DNA of 64,000 nt from Acrasis kona (Eukaryota; Heterolobosea; Eutetramitea; Acrasida; Acrasidae). The stretch covers positions 62,001 to 126,000 of the forward strand of contig JAOPGA020000605.1 of the NCBI GenBank assembly GCA_026419775.2. The letters run 5' to 3'. The position numbers were made by a program, and so were the translations under genes. Below, one piece after another: positions 55,721 to 64,000 of this stretch (its first letter is position 1; every line of letters starts with the position of its first letter). The notes beneath the pieces are model-generated. The model was not told where the DNA came from. It ran no database searches and saw only the letters and a program-made list of their open reading frames with translations.

Positions 55721-56210
55721 TTTGTTTGAATTTATACACTGTTTCTGCAACTCTTCTGTGCTCCACCTACCGTGTGCCTGAAGAATGAGGTTCCTACAAT
55801 TGGTATATATTTTGAACCTCCTACCCCACTATCTGTACTTCCCTAGTTTCCAGATTTTGGACTGAAACTTCCAGGCTTAAAAGTAAATCTTCTGTAATTG
55901 GGATGGGAACAGTGATAGTTTTCTTTACCGTAGTTTCAATAACACCCTTACAAGATTTGCAACGGAAGCTTCTCTTTTTATCTTTAATCTTTTTGTCACT
56001 TGCTGGTTTCAACATGACTCTACACCGCCTTCTTGTATGTGACTATTCTCATAGTAATAATAAATGTGGTAATGATGATCCATTGTTGTGTTGAAGGAGG
56101 GTGATGTGTAGATAACATTTGTTTTGAAAAGTAAAATTATTTTTATTGTTCTTTCGATTAAACACACAACTAACAAACGATAATGCATACAATTTGAGAC
56201 GGCAATTCAA

Positions 56211-56372
56211 CACGTTGTTTGGACACGTATGCTGGATGTGTGCATGGTTTGGTTTTGTTTGTATGGTTGATTAACAGCGGAAGCGATGAAGGAGGATTTG
56301 TACTATTTTGGTGGGGGACTATCCGGGGGACTTTTTATTGAAAATTGACCCGGGGGAGTTTCCAGGTGTGAC
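56211..56372 (-). repeat. Right terminal inverted repeat
   Basis: Reverse complement of the left repeat, with about 17 extra bases (around 56276-56293). It ends GTGTGAC. The RhoGEF gene's 3' end lies 144 bp beyond. Confidence 0.85.
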
Positions 56373-56516
56373 AAATAGACCTTATCAACTCTCCTCCCAA
56401 TCACAATAAATGACAACAACCCTCATTAGTGTCCTCAATTATCAAAGCTTTTACAGAGACTATCCGAAAAATTATCGCTATTAGATCATTTTGTGAACCA
56501 ACTCTATTTGAATATT

Positions 56517-57894
56517 TTATTCTTCTTTTATTGATATTTGCTCTGAACTCTTGTCCATTTGCACTTTTATAGATTCCAACCAAGAATCTGAGTGTACTTC
56601 AGAACTAAACTTTAGCGTGCCAATAAATGCGTTGTCTTTGAACATACACACCTTTCTTGTAAAATTCCTGTCAGTTTCTATTATTCTTTTTGACTTGTCT
56701 TTTTTCCTTACCATGGTATTTGCTGACCATAGGTTTAGTTCAACGAATACTAATTCCTTTGAAGTGTCTTTCACTTCTACGGTTGGGTCTTTCGATACAA
56801 TTAAGATATCATTAAACAAATGCAGTCGACAAGACTTCGTGGCCTTCTTTTTATTTAGTTGACTCATGATGCTATTCTTGACTGCTTTTTTATATTGAAT
56901 GGACTCTATGCGGTCACTTTCTCTAACTACAACCCTATGAGGTGCGATGATATCATTCTTTTTTAGTAATTGTTGCAGAACTAGCACCCTTGCACTACCA
57001 GACATTTCTCTCGTTTTCTCGTTACAATATTGTGCAACTTCAGAGATCAAATCCCGGGCTTGTAGTAATTTATTTAAGGTCTCTGCGTCTGCGTCATTTG
57101 TGGGAGATATTTCATTAGACGTCGCTCTACACAATTCTGTAACAAGTAGATTATATCTACAAATTCTCTGCACAGGTGCTATCATAAACCCTGCAAGAGT
57201 ATTTTCCATGTGGGGATGTTTATTTATTTTTTTTATGTACTTTTGTTGAGACTCAATGAACAAATTAAAATCATGATTAACTTGTCGCTCAGATTTTATG
57301 GCCTTTGATATCATGTCGAATGATGACATAAAGGAAGAATAAAGTTTAAAAGAGTATGCTCTAAACAATATAATCTCAGCAAAACGTAGTTCATTTCCAA
57401 GTATATCAGCAGGACCGTTCTTTTGTACTACTCCCTCCAGATCAGAAAGAAAACTCTTGTTTACGTTTAGAATGAGAGTGATTTGACCAAAGTAATCCCT
57501 GATTTGTTTCGGCGACAGGATCTCTCTGCTAGGGTCCTCCACAATCTCGTCCTTTTCTTCTTTTCTCAAAAGAGGAGTTTCTTTGGAGTCTTCAACTGCC
57601 ACACTGTTAGAGCAACAGAACAAATTTCTGAACCACGTCCAACATGAAGTACGTTCCGTTTCAATAAACGATTTACTCATCTTAACTTCGTTGGTGCGTT
57701 CTTTGAGTGGATGAATTATGTGGTCGTGCAGATTTTGGAGGTTGTGAACATAGACTAACGTAAAAACCATATAAGGTGTATTGCATACCTCTTTCTGTGT
57801 CAATAATTTCCTTCAAAACAAGATGACGCTTTGTTATCAGACTCTGTGACAGAGTCTGTCTATGACCTGATGATTTGACCTTGTCAATTGTCAT
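56517..57894 (-). CDS. RhoGEF with DH and PH domains
   Basis: Exon 1 (57894-57789) and exon 2 (57754-56517) join over a 34-nt intron inside the first DH helix: ...KEIIDTER + VYVHNLQNLHDHII. That gives 447 residues. A Cys/Ser segment with acidic linker (about 75-125) interrupts the DH domain between its first helix and the block KQIRDYFGQITLILNVNKSFLSDL, then MIAPVQRICRYNLLVTEL, the conserved DH helix. A PH domain follows (about 320-435) with LHLFNDILIVSK and a final W-containing helix (SDSWLESIKVQ). It would activate a Rho/Rac GTPase at membranes for actin control. The domain order is typical; the charged Cys-rich insertion in DH is unusual. Confidence 0.85.
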
Positions 57895-57967
57895 TTGTAA
57901 TTACTAAAGCCCGGACTTCGTTGACCAAAAAACTATCGATGTTACAACTCGTTTAAAAATAAAAACC

Positions 57968-58037
57968 TCAGCACCGGGGAATCGAACCCCGGTCACAAGA
58001 GTGACAGTCTTGTATTCTACCACTATACTAGTGCTGA
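57968..58037 (-). tRNA. tRNA-Asp (GUC)
   Basis: A 70-nt cloverleaf on the minus strand: acceptor TCAGCAC pairs with GTGCTGA, anticodon stem CAAGA/TCTTG, loop CTGTCAC with anticodon GTC, T stem CGGGG/CCCCG around TTCGATT. Box A (TAGTATAGTGG) and box B (GGTTCGATTCC) are present. No intron. It is a couple of bases shorter than most Asp tRNAs, in the D-loop region. It lies 73 bp upstream of the RhoGEF start. Confidence 0.95.
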
Positions 58038-58215
58038 TCTACAAAAAAAAATTAATCCGCAACATATATACATATATAATTGTGTTATAAACATTTCACG
58101 CGATTAATGGGTACCAGTAAGCTGAAAGAAACAGGACATTTTCCACGCTACATTCACCGCTACTAGAGCGAGAGTGTTTCTCTTATGAATAGCATTTTCG
58201 AATTTGTTTACAAAG

Positions 58216-61200
58216 ATGTCAAGGAATGAACAGTCCTTGGATGTGGGACAGTACTATCCTTCGACCATGTTCAAAGACTCGGAATTCAAAAAACACGATG
58301 AGTCGGAATTCATTGAGAAACTGACCTACCGGTTGTTGAATGAGGTAAAGAAGTTAAGTGATGATGAGCAAATGAATGCCGGAGAGTTATTTGATGAATT
58401 ATTCTCGCGTAGTATTGTGGATTTGGAATCTTTGATGAAGAAAGTAAACAGTCAAACAGAGAAACTTATCGACGAGACAGAGAATGCCACTCAAATGCAC
58501 AAACGTAAACTACAAAACTTGAACAGTGAACTAGAGTCAGTATCGGAGAGGTTTAAAAATCTTGAAGATTGCATCAGTAAAGTTGGTAACACCACGGTCC
58601 AGATAGGAAATACACTTGAAACTGTTGATAAACAAAAAAAAAGAGCCATCGATGCTAAAAAACTACTGCAATACTTTGGTGAGTTCAACAAGTACGATAG
58701 ACATACTTTCGAGACAGTTATATTGCCTGAAGGGAAAATTAAATTTGCCCTGTTCAAGAATAAAAACATGCAACACATGGCGGCTAGAATTACCCAACAA
58801 TTGAATTCCATCGCCAAGGATTTGGTAAAAGTTCAAGACTGTGAAAATGTAAGACTCCTCATTCATTCTTGACAATTAACCTGTTAGGGCATAGCAAACA
58901 TCCAGTATTACAATTCTCAACTTTTAAACTCCTTATCAAAGAGTTTCGTCCAATCCGTAAAGATGCTAGACAAGAAGAATCGTAACGCCGCCATCGAGGA
59001 AATGAAAAAGAGAGCGAAAATTCTCTACGATGTCAAAACAGGAGAAACTTGCGTTGAATTATACATTGATAAAAGGTTCTGCAAGTTTTTAGGTTTAGAG
59101 GATGATGACGACGACGAACAAGAAGATAACATTCAAGCTGAAAATGAGGACGAAAAATCAAATAGCAGTTCAGAAGACGATGACGAAGAAGAGGAAAATA
59201 AAGACGATGACGATGATGACGACGACGACGACGATGACGATAACAGTGATGATGAAGATGCAAAAAAAAAGAAAAAGAAGAACAAGAAGAAAAAGACAAA
59301 AAAGGGATCCGACTCTGACGACAATAGTGAATCCGAAAAATCAGCAAGTTCGGATGACGAAAAATCAGAATCCGACGATAACAGCGAAAAGAGTCAAGAC
59401 GAAGAAAGTTCCGAAAAGGAAAAAAAGAAGAAAAAGAAGAAAAACAAGTCCGACGATGCAAAGAAACGAAAAGATGACCACGATGACGATGACGACCAAG
59501 ATGAAGAAAAAGTTGAACAAGATGACACCAAAGAAGAAAAAAAGAACGAACTGGACATTACCAAACCGTCGCCCGAGGAGATTGAACAAAAGAGAAGAAA
59601 CACTTATAAGGAGGTCCATAGAGAGTTGATACAATCTGTTACAGACATCAAGTCCTTTAAAAAGATTTTGAGCAGGATCGCAGACATGTTGAAAGCAGAA
59701 AATGAAGTCATAACAAATGTTTTCACTACCAATCATCGAGATGTTCTCACGGAACTTCTCAGGAGATTTTTAGATCAGGTTGTGTCAAAGATCATTGATA
59801 ATATTTTGAGCCAAGTCAACATCAACAACACTGAACCTGAGGAACTGCTCAACTGGTTGGTCAACTTGGATAATTTATATGTGGAGTCATGTGCGTTCGT
59901 CAAGGAGATTGTTTCCGATAAGGATATGGACATGAGCGAGGCCACCACAATGAATATGATTGAAAACATTTTTAGCGAACGGAAACAAAAGTACGGAACT
60001 CATTTTTCTTCTATAATAACACTGGTCAGTTACATCAACATTGAAGTCGGTCACTTGGAAAAAGTATACAAGAGAAAAATGGACGAGATCAGGGACGAAG
60101 AAAACGTAAACTCACAACCACTCATACATTGACCTCACTCAACAATAGAGAGTACTAATTGAGATGGCCCAAGCAAAAGCAGCAGCGACGTCATCCTATC
60201 GTGGATTGTTCAGTACCATTCAATCACACACTAACGCACTATCAGGTGCAAGTCCAGAAGGCAACAGCACAAACAAATACAAACACATGCCAGGATTAAA
60301 CTTTGAAGTAGTCGTCACTTTAATTAATGAGTGTGCCACTGCGCTATCTCGCTGTAGAAAACTTTCGACGGTATACCAGCTGTAAGCTTCCCTCATCATC
60401 ATTCACATTAATCATCCATAGACCCGATAACATGTCAAGATGTTTCAAAGTATTAGCAACGTTCGTCGGAGATTACATTGATCGCGGAATAACAGCGTAA
60501 GTAACATTTTGATCCTCTTTATTAACACTAATCAGAGCAATGAGTACGATAGAAGTCAACAATCCAAAACTACCACCAAAGACCGACATGTACCAGACAC
60601 TACAATTAGCAAACTCAATGTTACAAAAAGTACAGCAACACTTGGAACAACAAATCATACCTCACGTCAGCATCAACGTCAACGTACAATTACAGTGCGT
60701 CAAGACCAAGGATGACATGTATGGAAAGTTGGAGTTGAAGGTCGTCAAGTCATTAGAACTTTTATTAAAGGCCATCCTATCCCACGTACAATACATTTTC
60801 GAACAAGAAAGCAAAAAAACAACAAACGAATACAAACCCAAGGAGAACATTAATCTGAACCAGGTCTACATGGATCACAAATGTACGACCGGCTGTGCTA
60901 GAGTATGCAAATTCCTCGAAGAACAGGTCCAATATTTGAGTTTGTGTCTTTACGGATCCAACAGAGAATTGTTCCTGAGTGAGTTGGGTTCGGAGTTTTA
61001 TAGAGTGTTGACGACGCAATTAAAAAACTTTAGTGTGAACAGTCCTGGTGCTATTGTGTTGATGCGTGATTTGGGAGAATATCAAAAGTGTATGAGAAGG
61101 TTTGAGGTGCAGGCGGTTGATGACTTGTTTGACGCGCTGAGAGAGGTTAGTAATTTATTTTTGGTTGCGCCGCAAAATATGGAAAATGTTTTGGGTCAAC

Positions 61201-61304
61201 TAGATAACAAGAAAATGAGCAAGGAAGAAATTCATGATTTTGTAAAGATGAGAACTGATTACAAGACCGAGAAATTGAACAGGTTATCCTATTTTGTACA
61301 ATAA
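58216..61304 (+). CDS. SEC10: Exocyst subunit Sec10 with large charged insertion
   Basis: Five exons (58216-58848, 58888-60105, 60149-60381, 60422-60496, 60536-61304; introns 39-43 nt) join in phase to 975 residues against about 700-870 usual. Recognisable blocks are NATQMHKRKLQNLNSELESVSERFKNLEDCI, VGNTLETVDKQKKRAIDAKKLLQYFGEFN, ELLRRFLDQVVSKIIDNI, and late FLEEQVQYLSL, LSELGSEFYRVLTTQL, MRDLGEYQKCMRRFEV. Sec10 joins the vesicle-tethering exocyst at the plasma membrane. Residues about 281-438 are an insertion of Asp/Glu and Lys runs with Ser-Asp repeats (59090-59570), probably disordered. The start is the ATG at 58216; the open frame extends upstream only by a TTG. Confidence 0.88.
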
Positions 61305-61337
61305 AAAACTTGTTTATTATCCACATTGTATTATTGA

Positions 61338-63257
61338 TTATAACCCTGTTTGTTTGGTGGGTTCTCTCTTGCGAACGATAAGAACAATGATTATACTGAC
61401 AATTGCAATTGTAATGGCGACTCCTATTAAAAGTGCAACACTACCGAGTACGACCCCAACGATGAGACCAACATTTGTATTGCTATACAGTGCGTTGGCA
61501 GTAACGGTTCCGTTTGTATAACATATATCTGGCCACGTACAAGCTGAGCCTTTATCCACCACCAAGAACGAGGCCATCATTCCCTCATCCTCATGCATCA
61601 GAATGTGACAATGCATAATAATATCACCAGTAAAAGAATTGAGAGGATATCTAACAGATGTATTGCCTGGATTCGCAGGAACAGTATCTCTCCAATCACC
61701 AATTTCACCCCAATACTTTGTATAATAGTTGACACCTCCCGCGCCCTGCCCAAAGCTAGTTACTTGGAAGTGATTCACATGAACATGAATATTATGAGCC
61801 GGAGTAGTACCAGCTCCAATAATAGATAGCTGCTCTATGGTACCTAGCACTCCAATGTGCCTTTGAATGCTTAATGGGTATCCATGGCCATTAAAAACTA
61901 CATATTGACAGTTCAAATTTATGGTAGGGTCTAATCCTAAACTAGAGCATTCTCTTCCAATACCTAGCGAAGCATCACCACTGGGACCACTCGTCCTCAG
62001 ATTTTGATTAGTTTCCCAGTGATGGTCAACCTTTGCATTCTGTAGATCGGTTAGATAGCTAGGTCTAGTGATTTTGGTAAGGTCGATAGTCGCTAGACCA
62101 GAAGAAGCAGTGCCTGTCACCACGAGGTTCAACAACAGTTGATTATACCTAACCATGTTAGAAGCAAAGTCGGTGCGATCGCTTGAAGCATATGATTGTA
62201 GGTAATACGTTCCAGGGTTATTACACTGAACCATTGCACTCATCCTTGTACCCGGCACCATGGCAATCATTGTCACTACTCTTGATTTAGCCAAGTAGAT
62301 ACCGTCCATAGCTAGTAGAGTGATCGTACACGGTAGAGAAGATGTGGAGCCGCCTACTGTGCTCATGATCTGTATCTCCAAGTTGTGATCTCCGACGGCA
62401 TTGAGCATGTCGAATATGATGGGTTGACCAGCCACCATGTTGTAGGTGGGTTGGAACTGACCGTTTGTCATGTACACGTCCTGTTGGTTGGTGTTGTACC
62501 ATGAGACCTGTGGATTTACACTATCACCCGTCCAGCCTCGAAGGGAGGTATAGGTGTGTACTTTCAAAGGGTCATTTGTGGGATTTAATGTGTCCGTTAA
62601 AAAGTGTGAAAATAACAGTAATTGTCTGGTGTAGTTGAACAAGTTTGGAGGAACGTATGAATCGGTGGGATTGACTATAATAGCGCCGGCTAGACCACCC
62701 ATCACTTGTAGAGCACTACTTCCGTGCTTGTGGCTATGGTACCAATGCAAACCAGGAGCATGTATGTTCGGCATTTTGAAATTGTAAGTGTAAGATTGAC
62801 CTGGTTCAATGTGAATAAATATAGAATCTACACTGGGGTCGATGTGAAGACCGTGTGTGTGGATGTTTGTGGTATTTGGATCGTGCATTTGAAAGCTTGT
62901 GCTGGCGGCTGGATTATTTGGTCCAAGGTCGTTGACTATCGTGATGTTTATCCAATCACCAGGATTAACGACTAGAGTTGGACCAGGATATTGAGCGACT
63001 CCATTATAAAAGTAGTTCCTTGAGGTAAAATTTACCATGCCAGTCACCACTCTTGACAGTGCAACATTTAAAGTTGCAGATATGCCTCCATTTGATGAAA
63101 CAATAGTGGTGGGTGTTTTAAGTGTTTGGGAGAATGGGTAGATGTAAGTCTGTGGCCCACATCCAGTTTGTGAGAATATTACTTGGTTGCTCATCTGCAT
63201 ATGACACAAAACTGTTGTGAGAACAAAAGAAAGAGACAAGTATAGTGTCTCCCTCAT
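61338..63257 (-). CDS. Membrane-anchored multicopper oxidase (laccase-like)
   Basis: From ATG 63257, 639 residues: a signal peptide (MRETLYLSLSFVLTTVLC), three cupredoxin domains, then a C-terminal membrane helix (VGLIVGVVLGSVALLIGVAI) and a short basic tail (RKREPTKQTGL). All copper-site motifs are visible: THGLH near residue 136, HWYHSHKHG near 170, HNIHVHVNHFQV near 510, and MHCHILMHEDEGMM near 550 with the axial Met. Such enzymes reduce O2 to water while oxidising phenols, metals (Fe2+, Cu+) or bilirubin-like substrates; the substrate is not readable. The anchor places the active site outside the cell or in a vesicle lumen, as in ferroxidases. Confidence 0.85.
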   Translation of the reverse strand: MRETLYLSLSFVLTTVLCHMQMSNQVIFSQTGCGPQTYIYPFSQTLKTPTTIVSSNGGISATLNVALSRVVTGMVNFTSRNYFYNGVAQYPGPTLVVNPGDWINITIVNDLGPNNPAASTSFQMHDPNTTNIHTHGLHIDPSVDSIFIHIEPGQSYTYNFKMPNIHAPGLHWYHSHKHGSSALQVMGGLAGAIIVNPTDSYVPPNLFNYTRQLLLFSHFLTDTLNPTNDPLKVHTYTSLRGWTGDSVNPQVSWYNTNQQDVYMTNGQFQPTYNMVAGQPIIFDMLNAVGDHNLEIQIMSTVGGSTSSLPCTITLLAMDGIYLAKSRVVTMIAMVPGTRMSAMVQCNNPGTYYLQSYASSDRTDFASNMVRYNQLLLNLVVTGTASSGLATIDLTKITRPSYLTDLQNAKVDHHWETNQNLRTSGPSGDASLGIGRECSSLGLDPTINLNCQYVVFNGHGYPLSIQRHIGVLGTIEQLSIIGAGTTPAHNIHVHVNHFQVTSFGQGAGGVNYYTKYWGEIGDWRDTVPANPGNTSVRYPLNSFTGDIIMHCHILMHEDEGMMASFLVVDKGSACTWPDICYTNGTVTANALYSNTNVGLIVGVVLGSVALLIGVAITIAIVSIIIVLIVRKREPTKQTGL

Positions 63258-63427
63258 TTTGTTTTGAAACGGATTGTACAAATCATTACAAAGCCGGTAG
63301 CGAAAAAGATGCAAAAGCAGCTGATGCCGTTCCTAAAAATAACATCTCAACTTCCAGATATTGACAGATGAGCCAACCTATCATAACCTGGTTCCATCTG
63401 GAAATCCCAATAAACTCAACTCCTCTC

Positions 63428-63745
63428 TTAATTACACATAAAGCTTATAAGCTCTAGCATTGTTTGAACAATAAAAGTTGATAAATGCTTTCTTAGAATT
63501 ACCGACTCACGTCCAACACTAAAGTGCAAAACTCTGACGTTTATTTGATCGTTGCAAACTTTAACGCGCATTAATCCAAGTGGTGCTAAAGATGAATGTT
63601 GGTATAAAAAGAAGGATTCATCTTTCATCACATGTAACCTGTCTTCAGCGGTTATATGACTGAAAACAATTTGACTCCAAGTTCTAAAGTAATTTTTTTC
63701 ATTAATTGAGGAAACTGGAGTAAGTAACGATTTATTGAATATCAT
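63428..63745 (-). CDS. Possible small protein, unknown
   Basis: ATG 63745 opens 105 residues (MIFNKSLLTPVSSINEKNYFRTW...VIFSHIT/LHVMKDESFFLYQHS-type composition) with no domain or signal I recognise. It lies 170 bp upstream of the oxidase start on the same strand. It may be a first exon or chance. The remaining 63746-64000 shows nothing I can support. Confidence 0.3.
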   Translation of the reverse strand: MIFNKSLLTPVSSINEKNYFRTWSQIVFSHITAEDRLHVMKDESFFLYQHSSLAPLGLMRVKVCNDQINVRVLHFSVGRESVILRKHLSTFIVQTMLELISFMCN

Positions 63746-64000
63746 GTTTCAAGAAATTATGATTTTGGAGGGCTTTTTGGCAAGTATTTGACAAAATATC
63801 ACGGGTTTCTTAGACTTTGTTCATTTTTTAATACTCCCTTCCAACTTTAATGGTTGAGTGAGATTTGCAAATGTTAACCCTCAAGATAAAGCACTGAGCA
63901 GAACTTTCCATCATCAGATCAGTGCGTTGGACGATTTTTGTTGTTCTCAATAGAGCTTTTCTCCGAAGGACAATAATTGTATCTATGAAATTACTTGAGT

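Larger units (their letters stand above)
53961..56372. mobile_element. 2.4-kb element with about 160-bp terminal inverted repeats
   Basis: The left end (53961-54123) and the right end (56211-56372), read on opposite strands, share GTCACAC at the tip, a CCCGGG block, about 40 identical bases from CCCCGGATAGTCCCCCACC onward, and a further stretch around CATACAAACAAAACC. The right copy has about 17 extra bases. Inside are a small coiled-coil frame, an integrase-like remnant on the minus strand (55480-55720), a C-x2-C fragment (56015-55821), and broken frames at 54180-54460 and 54540-54850. No clear target-site duplication is seen. I infer a decayed cut-and-paste DNA transposon with a retroviral-type integrase (Ginger- or Polinton-like). 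Confidence 0.8.

Noticed and set aside
59033-59736. Several Arg/His- or Phe/Val-rich frames
   Set aside because: Shadows of the Asp/Lys-rich insertion in Sec10.

Overview
ORGANISM. This is nuclear DNA of a unicellular eukaryote. Genes are packed head to tail and tail to tail on both strands. They carry very short GT-AG introns: about 40 could be placed, nearly all 33-56 nt. Products are eukaryote-specific: cytoplasmic dynein heavy chain, MICOS Mic60, exocyst Sec10, separase, KEOPS Bud32, RNase P/MRP Pop5, AMPK beta, a RhoGEF and eIF4E. The standard stop codons are used. The AT-rich but not extreme composition, the tiny introns and the amoeboid gene set would fit a free-living amoeba or amoeboflagellate (Naegleria-like Heterolobosea is my best guess). 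That placement is inference and should be tested by phylogeny. Several genes are broken by single-base shifts, some clearly in homopolymers, so sequence error is the first explanation for most breaks. Four N bases all lie in 5.4-7.7 kb. LAYOUT. 0-4 kb: aprataxin-like HIT protein, a frame-broken secreted GH3 beta-glucosidase, and two tightly spaced minus-strand genes separated by a pair of 9-bp palindromes. 4-9.6 kb: a SAM-domain gene, a GC-rich patch, a transposase-like remnant, a P-loop NTPase/PHD-finger gene of the mobile-element-linked type, a 36-bp direct repeat and a TM2-like membrane protein. 9.6-25.7 kb: complete cytoplasmic dynein 1 heavy chain (three exons plus one frame break) facing Mic60, with 3 nt between the two stop codons. 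26.6-32.5 kb: TPR protein, Pop5, an eight-exon gene resembling the PI3K class IB regulatory subunit p101, and an eIF4E-family gene that converges on it. 32.7-42.5 kb: a PH-domain protein, then an unbroken minus-strand run HUS1, MLH1, separase and Bud32. 42.5-50.4 kb: WD-repeat-like protein, AFG2B/SPATA5L1-type AAA ATPase, PIN/NYN-like protein, a small three-exon LYR-like gene, and AMPK beta. 50.4-56.4 kb: gene-poor, with two fields of a degenerate 12-nt GATC repeat, one unknown gene, and a 2.4-kb element bounded by about 160-bp terminal inverted repeats that holds a dead integrase remnant. 56.5-64 kb: DH-PH RhoGEF, tRNA-Asp(GUC), Sec10 with a large charged insertion, and a membrane-anchored multicopper oxidase. 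HOW THE GENES RELATE. There is no operon logic. Aprataxin, HUS1, MLH1 and separase all serve genome integrity. Dynein, Sec10, RhoGEF and the p101-like gene serve trafficking and motility signalling. AMPK beta, eIF4E, Pop5, Bud32 and AFG2B serve energy sensing, translation and RNA maturation. The neighbouring mobile-element remnants are decayed.
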